The notes under the pieces are model-generated. The model saw only the letters and a list, made by a program, of their open reading frames with translations, ran no database searches and was not told where the DNA came from. Of a stretch of DNA of 39,052 bases, positions 8,034 to 16,617 are shown in pieces; position 1 is the first letter of the stretch; every line of letters begins with the position of its first letter. The DNA comes from an uncultured Gammaproteobacteria bacterium. Lineage in GTDB: Bacteria > Pseudomonadota > Gammaproteobacteria > Magnimaribacterales > D2472. The stretch spans positions 1 through 39,052 of the forward strand of contig CAJXAZ010000004.1 of assembly GCA_913050015.1 (NCBI GenBank). Direction: 5' to 3'. The position numbers and the translations under genes were made by a program.

Positions 8034-8482
8034 GTCTAGTAATATCTTTTCAGGAGGGCTTTTCAATAAATGAAAGTCTGTCAAAAAAACTTCAAGACAT
8101 AACCAAACTTATCTTTGCTGAAGAAAAAGAGGCAGAGGAAAGTTCAATAAACTTAAGAATTCTGGGCAATCCCGAAATACAAGAACTTAATAAACAGTTC
8201 AGAGATAAAGATAAAACAACCAATGTACTATCTTTTGTGAATGATGATATCTCAATAGAAAAGACAAACAATATTGGTGATATAGCTATTAGTTACGACT
8301 TTGTATTGCAAGAGGCTAAAGAAGAGCATAAAAATTTTGAGGACCACCTAATTCACATGTTAGCTCATGGTGTATATCATATATTAGGTTATGATCACGA
8401 AGATGATGCCATGGCGAACACAATGGAATCTAAAGAAATAAGCATATTAGAAAAGTTACATATTAAAAACCCATATAATTGA
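8030..8482 (+). CDS. ybeY: Endoribonuclease YbeY (rRNA maturation factor)
   Basis: YbeY is a zinc-dependent endoribonuclease needed for 16S rRNA 3'-end maturation and 70S quality control. The 150-aa protein carries the metal-binding H-x3-H-x5-H motif (HGVYHILGYDH, H113/H117/H123) and the conserved Arg of FRDKDKTTNVLSF (R58). It starts with GTG at 8030, overlapping the ybeZ stop as GTGA. The N-terminus SLVISFQEG fits the beginning of the family fold, so the non-ATG start is well supported. Confidence 0.95.
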   Translation: MSLVISFQEGFSINESLSKKLQDITKLIFAEEKEAEESSINLRILGNPEIQELNKQFRDKDKTTNVLSFVNDDISIEKTNNIGDIAISYDFVLQEAKEEHKNFEDHLIHMLAHGVYHILGYDHEDDAMANTMESKEISILEKLHIKNPYN

Positions 8483-8485
8483 GAA

Positions 8486-9340
8486 ATGAATAAAAAATCA
8501 GAAAACGAAGATAGTCACCCTCCATCGGGAATTTTAACCAGAGTAAAAAAATATTTTAGAAATCCCTTCTTTATAAAAACACAGTCTGTTTCAGAGATAA
8601 CAGATTTTTTAAAAGATGCAGTGGATCTAAACATTATCGACAAAGAAGCCGAATCAATAGCTAACAAGGCAATAAGGCTTGGTAAAACAACAATTAAAGA
8701 AATAATGGTACCTAAGGTAGATATGGTAACTATAAGCCTAGGAGAGCAAACTAGCGTGATCATAGAAAGGATTATTGAATCAGGCCATTCAAGGTATCCT
8801 GTTTTAGGTGATGAGAGAGATGAAGTTATGGGAATTCTTCTAGCGAAGGACATTCTTCCTAAAATAGTATCCGGTAATAATAATTTTAATGTACTTGAAA
8901 TGCTTAGAGAGCCAAATATCGTTCCAGAAACAAAAAAAGCAGATTCTTTACTTGAGGAATTTAAAAAGGATAGATCTCATTTAGCAGTTGTAATAGATGA
9001 ATATGGATCAATATCAGGTTTGGTTACAATTGAAGATATATTAGAAGAGCTAGTAGGCGAAATTGAAGATGAGCACGATGTTGATGAAGAGGAAATAGTA
9101 AGAATTTCTGATGGTATTTATTCTGCTGATGCCAAGGTAGAAATTGAAGAATTTATAGAATTCTTTGAATTAAAAATTGATCCAATGGGCATAGATGCTG
9201 AGACCCTTGGAGGGTTTATTATTAGCCAATTTGGCATACTCCCAAGTGTTGGAGATAAGCTTAAAGTTGAAAGCTTAAATATTGAAATCACTCACGCAGA
9301 TAAAAGAAAAATCGATAAGGTTTCAATAACAAAAACTTGA
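8486..9340 (+). CDS. corC: CorC/HlyC-type CBS-domain protein
   Basis: This 284-aa protein has an N-terminal linker, a pair of CBS domains (about 65-185) and a C-terminal CorC_HlyC (transporter-associated) domain (about 195-280). The CBS repeats are seen as IMVPKVDMVTISL...SRYPVLGDERDEVMGILLAKDIL and DRSHLAVVIDEYGSISGLVTIEDILEE. It has no DUF21 membrane domain, which is the CorC form rather than CorB/HlyC. CorC has been linked to Mg2+/Co2+ efflux, but its biochemical role is not settled. It lies between ybeY (3-nt gap) and lnt (TGATG overlap), as in many gammaproteobacteria. Confidence 0.93.
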   Translation: MNKKSENEDSHPPSGILTRVKKYFRNPFFIKTQSVSEITDFLKDAVDLNIIDKEAESIANKAIRLGKTTIKEIMVPKVDMVTISLGEQTSVIIERIIESGHSRYPVLGDERDEVMGILLAKDILPKIVSGNNNFNVLEMLREPNIVPETKKADSLLEEFKKDRSHLAVVIDEYGSISGLVTIEDILEELVGEIEDEHDVDEEEIVRISDGIYSADAKVEIEEFIEFFELKIDPMGIDAETLGGFIISQFGILPSVGDKLKVESLNIEITHADKRKIDKVSITKT

Positions 9341-10818
9341 TGCAAATAAAGAGATATTTAACTCCTTTTATATTTGGTTTAATTGGCATATTATCGTTTG
9401 CGCCCTTCTCTATTAAGCCCTTAATTTTTCTATCTTATGCCTACCTTATTAATGGGCTTTTAAGAAATAACAAAGATTCATTTAACAAATTACTTTACTG
9501 GTCTATAGGCCATTGGGGATTTGGAATGTCCTGGTTAATAGTAAGCGTTTACTATTATGGTAATACAAACATAGCAGTGTCTTTACTAATATTTTTATTA
9601 CTTATTGCCATCCTTACATTAGTATTTTCAGCCCCATTATTACTTCTAAAAATCAACTTATTTAACAATTTGACCTATAGAAATTTCTATACTATTTTAT
9701 ATGTAAGTAGCATATTTATTCTCAATGAATGGTCAATGTACTCTTTGTTAAATGGAGTTCCTTGGCTCATACCTGGGATAATATTTTTAGATACAATTAG
9801 CCAATCTATCTTTCCCATTTTGGGCGTCGCCGGTGGTTCATATATTATTTATATAGCGTCAACTATTCTAGGATTGTCGTGGAAAAAAAATAAGAAGATT
9901 TCAGCTATAACGCTAGGATTTATTTTCCTATTATTGATACCTGTTTCTGACGAGCCAATAGATAAACATACCCCTTTAAATATTTCTATAATTCAGCCCT
10001 CAACAGATCCATTTTTAAAATATGAAAACAGCTATAAAGAAAAGATTGAAAATAATCTCATAAGACTAAGTGAGGAGATTGATAAGAATACAGACTTGGT
10101 AATTTTTCCTGAGGCTGAGCTTCCTTATGCATTTGAAAGCAGAGAGTTTTCATTATTTAGAGATAAATTAGTAAACTCAAAAACTATTATTTCTGGGTCA
10201 TGGCATTTTGAGGGCAGTAAGTTATTTAATTCAATGGTCAATCTTAAGACTAATCAAATATATAACAAACAGCATCTAGTCCCATTTGGAGAATATATAC
10301 CGTTTATTCCATCCTTACGCGGCTTGATAGATTTCTTTGATATGCCCATGTCCAATGTTAGTCATGGCACAGATAACCAAGCTAATATAGATTTTACTCA
10401 CAATAAGAAAAAATACACCATTTCACCTTTAATTTGCTATGACATAGCTTTTGGAAATACAGTACGAAAAAGCAACATAAGTTCTAATTTTATTATTAAT
10501 ATAAGTAACGATACTTGGTTTGGTAATTCTATAGGTCCATATCATCACCTATCAATAGCTAGAGTAAGAGCTTTAGAGAATAATAAGTGGATAATTAGAG
10601 CAACTAATGATGGATTTTCAGCAGTTATATCTAATAAAGGAACAATTGTTGATAAACTAGACAAGGGCGTATCCGGAGTATTAAACAGTTCAATAGATAT
10701 AACCTACAATCCTCCTACGGCTTATACGACAGGAGGTTATGACATGCCTTATTACCTTGCTCTAATGTTAGTTTTTATATCAGTTATAATAAATTTATGT
10801 ATCAAAAGACGTTCATAA
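9340..10818 (+). CDS. lnt: Apolipoprotein N-acyltransferase
   Basis: Lnt is the inner-membrane enzyme that adds the third acyl chain to the N-terminal cysteine of lipoproteins. The roughly 492-aa protein has an N-terminal multi-span membrane region (about 1-205) opening with GILSFAPFSIKPL. A periplasmic carbon-nitrogen-hydrolase domain (about 212-465) and a final C-terminal helix follow. The catalytic triad is visible as Glu in FPEAELP, Lys in YNKQHLVPFGEY and Cys in PLICYDIAF. The track starts at TTG 9337; the ATG at 9340, sharing its A with the corC TGA, is more likely. It overlaps the following L,D-transpeptidase by 22 bp. Confidence 0.95.
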   Translation: MQIKRYLTPFIFGLIGILSFAPFSIKPLIFLSYAYLINGLLRNNKDSFNKLLYWSIGHWGFGMSWLIVSVYYYGNTNIAVSLLIFLLLIAILTLVFSAPLLLLKINLFNNLTYRNFYTILYVSSIFILNEWSMYSLLNGVPWLIPGIIFLDTISQSIFPILGVAGGSYIIYIASTILGLSWKKNKKISAITLGFIFLLLIPVSDEPIDKHTPLNISIIQPSTDPFLKYENSYKEKIENNLIRLSEEIDKNTDLVIFPEAELPYAFESREFSLFRDKLVNSKTIISGSWHFEGSKLFNSMVNLKTNQIYNKQHLVPFGEYIPFIPSLRGLIDFFDMPMSNVSHGTDNQANIDFTHNKKKYTISPLICYDIAFGNTVRKSNISSNFIINISNDTWFGNSIGPYHHLSIARVRALENNKWIIRATNDGFSAVISNKGTIVDKLDKGVSGVLNSSIDITYNPPTAYTTGGYDMPYYLALMLVFISVIINLCIKRRS

Positions 10819-11336
10819 TTTTTTTCTTAAGCATTTCACTTAATCTTGTTTCCTCAGAGATTGCTTTAGAAATAGATATATCAGAGCAAAGACTCTATGT
10901 AATGAAGGATAATGGTGTTATATCCAGTTATCCAATCTCATCTTCTGAATATGGCGAAGGCAGCACGGCAAATTCGTTCAAAACACCCCTAGGAGATCAC
11001 GTTATAAAAGAAATGATAGGCGATGGAGCCAAAATTAATACTATTTTTAAATCTAGGATTAATACTTCAAGACAAGCTGAGATTATTGACCATCCTCTAG
11101 ATTCAGATGATGACTATGTAACATCAAGAATAATGTGGCTAGACGGCATAGAACCAGGTATTAATAAGGGGAAGGGGATAGATTCATTCAATAGATACAT
11201 ATACATCCACGGAACTCATGAGGAGGGCTTAATAGGCCTAAAGGCATCTCATGGCTGCATAAGAATGTTTAATTTAGATGCTATTGAGCTTTTTAATGTC
11301 GTAAAAAAAGGGACAAAAGTTCAAATAAGAACTTAG
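10797..11336 (+). CDS. L,D-transpeptidase (YkuD domain), secreted
   Basis: This 179-aa protein has an N-terminal signal peptide (FIIFFLSISLNLVSS) followed by a YkuD L,D-transpeptidase domain. The family acts in the periplasm to form 3-3 peptidoglycan crosslinks or to attach lipoproteins to murein. The active-site signature IHGTHEEG...SHGCIRM (about residues 137-157) contains the catalytic Cys and the His/Arg neighbours. At 179 aa it is a minimal, single-domain enzyme with no LysM. Its start lies inside the end of lnt, so it is translationally coupled to the envelope-maturation operon. The exact reaction cannot be told from sequence. Confidence 0.92.
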   Translation: MYQKTFIIFFLSISLNLVSSEIALEIDISEQRLYVMKDNGVISSYPISSSEYGEGSTANSFKTPLGDHVIKEMIGDGAKINTIFKSRINTSRQAEIIDHPLDSDDDYVTSRIMWLDGIEPGINKGKGIDSFNRYIYIHGTHEEGLIGLKASHGCIRMFNLDAIELFNVVKKGTKVQIRT

Positions 11337-11358
11337 CCCCTTTTATTAAGTATTTTTC

Positions 11359-13512
11359 CTAGAAATTATTAGCTACAGATGATTTCTCAAAACTTAATCT
11401 TTCTCTTCTATCATCCTTAGATGGTGCATCAGTAAGTTTTCCGCCTTTTTCAGCTAACTCAATCAATAGACTACTTGCAGTAAATACATCGCTTCCAGTC
11501 AGATCTTTGTATTTAGCTAGTTTTTCTAATACAACATCTAGACCCATAGCATTTGCATGATGCATTGGACCACCTCTCCAAATAGGGAAGCCATAACCAT
11601 TTATATAAACAACATCTATATCAGCAGCTCTCTGGGCTACTCCTTCCGACAAGATATCAGCTCCTTCGTTAATTAAGGCAAGCATACATCTATCTACGAT
11701 CTCTTCATCTGATATCTCTCTTCTAGTAAATCCATTTTCAGATGATATTCTTTTATATATTGATTCATTTTCTGGAGCAGGGTTTGGAGCTCTAGATCCT
11801 TCAGAATAATTATAGTAACCCTTTTGATTTTTCTGACCGAACCTATCTTGCTCACAAAGCTCATCACCAATTTTTGCATGCAAAGGTGATGCCATGCCAC
11901 CAAGCTTTCTCGCTCTCCATCCCAAATCAAGGCCTATTAAATCCATCGTTCTAAAGGGACCCATATTTAAACCAAATGACTCCATTGCCTGATCTACTTG
12001 ATGAGGCAGGGCGCCTTCAAGAAGAAGCATATTAGCCTGAGCTGTATAACCAAAAAACATTCTGTTACCAATAAATCCAGGAGCATTTAATGAAACAACA
12101 GCTGCCTTTTTAAGCTTCTTACTAACAGACATTACCGTTGCCAATGCTTCATTAGAAGTTTGATCTCCTCTAACAACCTCGAGTAGTTTCATTATATTTG
12201 CTGGACTAAAGAAGTGAGTACCCACTACGAGCTCAGGCCTACTTGTAGAGTTAGCTATAGAATCTATATCAAGTCCAGAAGTATTACTTGCGAGGATTGC
12301 TCCTGGCTTAACAGCCTCATCAAGAGATTTAAAAATCTTTGTTTTTAGTTCAAGATTTTCATAAACTGCCTCAATGACAATGTCACAATCATGAACGTCA
12401 TTGTAGTCAAGACTTGAAGTCACTAACCCAAAAACAAAATCTTTTTGCTCCGCAGTCATTCTTCCTCTATTAACCATAAATTCATAATTTTTCTCAATTA
12501 CTGAGATCCCTCTTTTAAGGTTGTCAGCATCTTGATCAATTATATGAACAGGTATTCCAGCATTAGCAAAGCACATTGCTATTCCGCCTCCCATTGTTCC
12601 TGAACCTATAATTCCTGCTTTTTTGATATCCATAATAGGCGTATCTTTTGGTATATCTGATACCTTAGACGCAGCTCTCTCTCCAAAGAATATATGGATC
12701 ATTGCCTCACGCTGAGGATGAACTAAACATTCTATAAAATACTCAGTTTCTTTTCTTAGACCTTCATCAAAATCATCAAGATTAATAGCAGCTTCTACAC
12801 ATTTAATAATTTGACCAGGAGCGAATTGACCTTTTCTTGATTTTGCAGTCATTGCTTGAGCTTCAACTAAAATATTTTCATTGCCTCTAGCCTCTATTAC
12901 TTTGTCATTTAAGTCTCTTACTAGAGGATGAGAGTCTGAACTTGCAGCCTTTTCTTTAATAAATGTAATGGAATCTTCAACAACATTGTCTGATAAAGAG
13001 TCAACGATGCCTAAAGATAGAGCTTTTTTAGCCGGTACATGAGCTCCTGATAGCATTATTTTTAAGGCTTCAGCAGGCCCAACGAGTCTTGGAAGTCTCT
13101 GTGTGCCACCAGCTCCAGGCAAAAGGCCTAAATTAACTTCAGGTAAGCCAACAAACGCTTGATTTGAAGCAATTCTATAGTTACAACATAGAGCTGTTTC
13201 TAAACCACCGCCTAAAGCAAGCCCATTTATAGCTGCAACTACTGGTTTTGAACAATATTCTAATTTTTTAAATACTTCAGCAAGTCCATGTCCTTCGCCA
13301 GAACCGCCAAACTCAGAGATATCTGCGCCAGCTATAAAGGCACGACCATTTCCGGTAAGAACAACCCCTACTACCGAGCTATCTGCTTCAGCTTTAGCAA
13401 GACCTTCATATAATCCAGCCCTAACACCATCACTTAATGGGTTAACAGGTGGATTATCAACCGTTAATAGAGCAACACCGTCTCTCACTTCGTATAAAAC
13501 TGTACCTTTCAA
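11359..13512 (-). CDS. Bifunctional enoyl-CoA hydratase / 3-hydroxyacyl-CoA dehydrogenase
   Basis: This fused fatty-acid beta-oxidation enzyme has 717 aa. Residues 1-190 are a crotonase domain with catalytic glutamates in GGGLETALCC (E105) and PEVNLGLLPGAGGTQR (E125). Residues 296-475 are the NAD-binding 3-hydroxyacyl-CoA dehydrogenase domain (GSGTMGGGIA; His-Glu pair in GTHFFSPANIMKLLEV). Two 3HCDH C-terminal repeats follow (about 480-575 and 605-700). It resembles the peroxisomal multifunctional enzyme/FadJ type, and no thiolase gene (fadA) is adjacent. The start is TTG (13510-13512), supported by an AGGAG placed about 7 nt upstream. The stop faces the L,D-transpeptidase gene across 22 bp. 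I withhold a FadB/FadJ symbol. Confidence 0.93.
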   Translation of the reverse strand: MKGTVLYEVRDGVALLTVDNPPVNPLSDGVRAGLYEGLAKAEADSSVVGVVLTGNGRAFIAGADISEFGGSGEGHGLAEVFKKLEYCSKPVVAAINGLALGGGLETALCCNYRIASNQAFVGLPEVNLGLLPGAGGTQRLPRLVGPAEALKIMLSGAHVPAKKALSLGIVDSLSDNVVEDSITFIKEKAASSDSHPLVRDLNDKVIEARGNENILVEAQAMTAKSRKGQFAPGQIIKCVEAAINLDDFDEGLRKETEYFIECLVHPQREAMIHIFFGERAASKVSDIPKDTPIMDIKKAGIIGSGTMGGGIAMCFANAGIPVHIIDQDADNLKRGISVIEKNYEFMVNRGRMTAEQKDFVFGLVTSSLDYNDVHDCDIVIEAVYENLELKTKIFKSLDEAVKPGAILASNTSGLDIDSIANSTSRPELVVGTHFFSPANIMKLLEVVRGDQTSNEALATVMSVSKKLKKAAVVSLNAPGFIGNRMFFGYTAQANMLLLEGALPHQVDQAMESFGLNMGPFRTMDLIGLDLGWRARKLGGMASPLHAKIGDELCEQDRFGQKNQKGYYNYSEGSRAPNPAPENESIYKRISSENGFTRREISDEEIVDRCMLALINEGADILSEGVAQRAADIDVVYINGYGFPIWRGGPMHHANAMGLDVVLEKLAKYKDLTGSDVFTASSLLIELAEKGGKLTDAPSKDDRRERLSFEKSSVANNF

Positions 13513-13617
13513 TTTAAACTCCTAATAGAAATAGGTGTGAATTATACATAAAAAGAGGGGTATTTTTAATTAATGTACCTATTTTACACATCTAAATAAT
13601 TTATTTTATCATTTATA

Positions 13618-13645
13618 TTGATAATTAATTATAAGTATATATAAT
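13618..13645 (+). promoter_or_regulatory. Candidate sigma70-type promoter
   Basis: TTGATA (13618-13623) is followed by a 16-nt spacer and a perfect TATAAT (13640-13645). This would start an RNA at about 13651-13653, just at the first hairpin described below. It is the best -35/-10 pair in the largest gene-free gap of the window. AT-rich DNA produces such matches by chance, so this remains a prediction. Confidence 0.5.
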
Positions 13646-13650
13646 GATAC

Positions 13651-13720
13651 TATCAACGTTCTTACCCCTATAAGAATTTGTTGGTACTCGCGAATTATAT
13701 GGAGGGTTTCTACCCTCCAT
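13651..13720 (+). ncRNA. Structured leader or small RNA, unidentified
   Basis: Two hairpins sit directly downstream of the predicted promoter. The first is a two-part stem: TATCAAC (13651-13657) pairs with GTTGGTA (13680-13686, one G-U), and inside it TTCTTA pairs with TAAGAA across the loop CCCCTA. The second is an uninterrupted 8-bp stem, ATGGAGGG/CCCTCCAT (13699-13720), with the loop TTTCTA. No U-run follows the second hairpin directly, so it does not look like a simple intrinsic terminator. It could be a regulatory leader of the small ORF and gpx, or a free small RNA. I do not recognise a known riboswitch class. Confidence 0.4.
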
Positions 13721-13739
13721 TATTAACAAAAGGTTTTTT

Positions 13740-13826
13740 ATGAAAAAATATATAGATAATTTAGAAGTAATTGCTTTAATGGGCATCTTTATTTCATCAC
13801 TTGTTGCCATTACACCTATCACATAA
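13740..13826 (+). CDS. Candidate 28-aa hydrophobic peptide
   Basis: An ATG at 13740 opens a 28-codon frame reading MKKYIDNLEVIALMGIFISSL and then VAITPIT before TAA. AAAAGG lies 6 nt upstream, which fits a ribosome site. The peptide has a short basic/polar head and one hydrophobic segment of about 18 residues, the layout of a small inner-membrane protein. It lies 26 nt before gpx and downstream of a predicted promoter and two hairpins. It is too short for homology judgement; chance ORFs of this size are common, so confidence is moderate to low. Confidence 0.35.
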   Translation: MKKYIDNLEVIALMGIFISSLVAITPIT

Positions 13827-13852
13827 GATATTAAGAAATTATCATATATAAT

Positions 13853-14383
13853 ATGCATATGAAAAAATTACTTCTTATTCTTTGTTTTGCACCATTTTAC
13901 TCTGAAGCTTGCTCAGATCTTCTTGATACTGAGATGAGATTGCTAGATTCTGCTGAAACAAAAAACTTATGCGAGTTTGAGGGCAAGGCGATGCTAGTTG
14001 TAAATGTTGCTAGCAGATGTGGGTATACATACCAATACGCAGAACTTCAAAATCTGTATAAAAAATATGAAGATGAAGATTTTGTAGTTATAGGAGTTCC
14101 TTCAAGAGATTTTCTTGGACAAGAGCTAGCAGATGAAGCTGATGTTAAAGAATTCTGTTCAACAGAATACGGTGTAACATTTCCAATGTTTGCTACTACA
14201 AAGGTTAGAGGAAAGAAGGCACATCCTTTTTATAAAAAATTAAGAAAAGAATCTGGAGTTCAGCCATCGTGGAACTTCAACAAATACTTAATTTCTAAAG
14301 ATGGAAGTATAGTTTCAACATACGGAAAAAATGTTGAGCCCAATGCTCCTGCGTTAATCGCAGATATTGAAAAACTTTTATAG
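13853..14383 (+). CDS. Glutathione peroxidase family protein, exported
   Basis: This thioredoxin-fold peroxidase has 176 aa. It begins with a signal peptide (MKKLLLILCFAPFYSEA) ahead of a Gpx domain. The peroxidatic cysteine is in NVASRCGYT, the second conserved Cys is in FCSTEYGVTFPMF, and the conserved Trp/Asn are in QPSWNFNKYL. This is the Cys form, so no selenocysteine is involved. Bacterial Gpx proteins of this type often use thioredoxin-like reductants rather than glutathione. Export suggests a role against peroxides in the periplasm. The start may be Met1 (13853) or Met3 (13859). Stop codons of gpx and rpiA are 2 bp apart. Confidence 0.92.
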   Translation: MHMKKLLLILCFAPFYSEACSDLLDTEMRLLDSAETKNLCEFEGKAMLVVNVASRCGYTYQYAELQNLYKKYEDEDFVVIGVPSRDFLGQELADEADVKEFCSTEYGVTFPMFATTKVRGKKAHPFYKKLRKESGVQPSWNFNKYLISKDGSIVSTYGKNVEPNAPALIADIEKLL

Positions 14384-14385
14384 TT

Positions 14386-15024
14386 TTATTTAGAAATCAA
14401 AACAACACTTGGCTTATTAAAAGCAAAGATTCCGTTATCAACCACTCCAGGTATTGTATTTAGCAAACTTTCTAGCTCTATAGGGTCGGATATATCAATT
14501 TCTCTAACATCAAGGATTTGATTGCCTTGATCTGTAGTAAATCCTGCCCTGTATTCAGGAACCCCTCCCATTGAAACTATTCTTCTAGCTACTAGACTTC
14601 TACTTTCTGGGATTACCTCGACTGGAAGAGGGAAGGCTCCAAGTTTTGTAACTATTTTTGAATCATCTACTATGCATATAAATTCTTTTGCAGCAGAAGC
14701 TACTATTTTTTCTCTTGTGTGTGCTCCGCCACCGCCTTTGATAAGCTCTCTATTAGGAGCAACTTCATCAGCACCATCAATATAAAAAGCAATTTCACTA
14801 ATATCATTTAAGTTAAATACCTCTATACCATTCTCACTCAGTAGTCTTGATGAAGCCTCAGAGCTTGAAACAGCACCAGCAAAATTATTTCTTAAGTCTT
14901 TTAATTCTTCAATAAAAAAATTTACAGTCGAGCCCGTACCTATTCCAAGAATCATCTCGGGATGTAATTTATCTTTAATATAATCTATTGCTTGTTTAGC
15001 AACATTTATCTTTGAGCCACTCAT
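14386..15024 (-). CDS. rpiA: Ribose-5-phosphate isomerase A
   Basis: RpiA interconverts ribose-5-phosphate and ribulose-5-phosphate in the pentose phosphate pathway. The 212-aa protein has the phosphate-binding GIGTGSTVNFFIEEL motif (about 26-40). The DGADEV motif (83-88) and the catalytic KGGGGAHTREKI (about 96-107) are also present. The length matches the family (about 219 aa). It is divergent from ilvA across 38 bp, an arrangement also found in other gammaproteobacteria. Confidence 0.96.
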   Translation of the reverse strand: MSGSKINVAKQAIDYIKDKLHPEMILGIGTGSTVNFFIEELKDLRNNFAGAVSSSEASSRLLSENGIEVFNLNDISEIAFYIDGADEVAPNRELIKGGGGAHTREKIVASAAKEFICIVDDSKIVTKLGAFPLPVEVIPESRSLVARRIVSMGGVPEYRAGFTTDQGNQILDVREIDISDPIELESLLNTIPGVVDNGIFAFNKPSVVLISK

Positions 15025-15062
15025 GCAGTTATAATACTTGAAAATAATAATAGATATATAAA

Positions 15063-16613
15063 TTGAGATTAAAAATAAAAAAGACTGGTAATTTTAAGCA
15101 TTCAAAAAAATACCTAGAGCTAATTAATAATTCATCTGTTTACGATGTAGCAATAAATACGCCTATTACTTTTGCACCTAATATATCCTCAAAAGAAGGT
15201 AATAAAATTTTTCTAAAACGTGAAGACCTTCAGCCTGTTTTTTCTTTTAAGAATAGGGGCGCGTATAACAAGATAGTTAATTTAACAAAAGCTCAAAAGG
15301 ACAAAGGAGTTGTCGCAGCTTCAGCAGGAAATCATGCCCAAGGTGTTGCTAGTGCATGTAAGAAATTAAAGATTGTTTGCCTAATAGTTATGCCAGTAAC
15401 AACGCCTGAGATAAAAATAAAAGCTGTAAAAAGGTTTGGTGCCAAAATAATCCTTCATGGAGATAACTATGATCAAGCTGTAAAAGAGGCCTTAAGCTTA
15501 TCAAAGAAAAAGAAATTAGCTTTCGTACATCCGTTTGACGATCCTTTAACAATTGCTGGTCAAGGAACAATTGGCAAAGAGATTTTAGAAGATAAAGATA
15601 ACTTTGACGTAGTTTTTGTTCCCGTCGGGGGAGGCGGTATCTTGGCTGGAGTTTCTGCTTGGATTGCTCAAAATTCAAAAAATGTAAAAGTTATAGGAGT
15701 AGAGGTTGAAGATTCTGCTTGTTTTACAGAGGCTGTAAAAGCTAATAAAAGAGTTACTCTGAAAGAGGTTGGTCTTTTTGCAGATGGTGTCGCAGTTGCT
15801 CAAGTTGGAAAAAATAACTTTGACGTAGCTCAAGAATGTGTGGATGAGGTCATTACCGTAAGCGTTGATGAGGTATGTGCAGCTGTTAAAGATATCTTTG
15901 AAGATACTAGAGTGCTCTCTGAGCCAGCAGGTGCACTAGCCTTAGCCGGTTTAAAGGTGTATTCAAAGAAGGTAAAAAATAAATCGTTAATTGCAATTAG
16001 TTCTGGGGCCAATGTAAATTTCCAGAGAATGAGCTTTATCGTCGATAGATCAGAGCTAGGTGAAAACAGAGAAAAAATACTAAGTATTAAGATACCTGAA
16101 ATAGCCGGTAGCTTTTTAACCCTATGTAGAATGTTTGCCAATGCCCAGATTACAGAATTTAATTATAGAAAATCCAATTCAAAAGATGCATTTGTGTTGG
16201 TGGGAATTAGGACTAAAACAGAAAAATCATTCAACACACTAAAACAAAAATTAAAGAAATCAGAATTTACTTTCACTGATTTTACTAGAAATGAGATCTC
16301 AAATGATCACTTGAGGCATATGGTTGGCGGAAGAAGTAATAGTGAATTCGGCGAAGGCAATAACGAAAGAATTTTTAGAGGTGAGTTTCCTGAGAAACCA
16401 GGAGCCCTTCTTTCATTTTTAGAAAACTTTGGTAGCAAAAGAAATATCTCCCTTTTCCATTATAGAAATCTTGGTTCTGCGTTTGCGAAAATATTAATTG
16501 GTATTGAAGATCAAGAAAAAGATAAATCTAAATTAATAAAGCATTTAGATAAGTCTGGAACAACTTTTACGGAAGAAACTTCGAATAAGGCTTATAGGGA
16601 TTTCTTAAAATAA
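15063..16613 (+). CDS. ilvA: Threonine ammonia-lyase, biosynthetic
   Basis: IlvA deaminates threonine to 2-oxobutanoate, the first step of isoleucine synthesis. The 516-aa protein has the PLP-dependent fold type II domain (about 20-335) with the Schiff-base lysine in FSFKNRGAYNK (K63) and the phosphate-binding VGGGGILAG. A C-terminal pair of ACT-like regulatory domains (about 335-515) is of the type used for isoleucine feedback. The length equals that of E. coli IlvA (514 aa). The start is TTG (15063): an in-frame stop lies four codons upstream and no Met occurs nearby. No Shine-Dalgarno is visible. Confidence 0.96.
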   Translation: MRLKIKKTGNFKHSKKYLELINNSSVYDVAINTPITFAPNISSKEGNKIFLKREDLQPVFSFKNRGAYNKIVNLTKAQKDKGVVAASAGNHAQGVASACKKLKIVCLIVMPVTTPEIKIKAVKRFGAKIILHGDNYDQAVKEALSLSKKKKLAFVHPFDDPLTIAGQGTIGKEILEDKDNFDVVFVPVGGGGILAGVSAWIAQNSKNVKVIGVEVEDSACFTEAVKANKRVTLKEVGLFADGVAVAQVGKNNFDVAQECVDEVITVSVDEVCAAVKDIFEDTRVLSEPAGALALAGLKVYSKKVKNKSLIAISSGANVNFQRMSFIVDRSELGENREKILSIKIPEIAGSFLTLCRMFANAQITEFNYRKSNSKDAFVLVGIRTKTEKSFNTLKQKLKKSEFTFTDFTRNEISNDHLRHMVGGRSNSEFGEGNNERIFRGEFPEKPGALLSFLENFGSKRNISLFHYRNLGSAFAKILIGIEDQEKDKSKLIKHLDKSGTTFTEETSNKAYRDFLK

Positions 16614-16617
16614 GATT

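Noticed and set aside
11330-11359. ACTTA...TAAGTATTTTT between the L,D-transpeptidase and beta-oxidation genes as a terminator
   Set aside because: Only a 5-bp AT-rich stem with an 11-nt loop; too weak to call.
13699-13739. Hairpin ATGGAGGG/CCCTCCAT with a later T-run as an intrinsic terminator
   Set aside because: The T-run (TTTTTT) begins 13 nt after the stem, too far for a normal terminator, and a ribosome site and ATG follow it.
13625-13858. 77-aa minus-strand ORF across the large intergenic gap
   Set aside because: It runs antisense to the predicted promoter, hairpins and gpx start, has no ribosome site or family pattern, and is typical of chance ORFs in AT-rich DNA.
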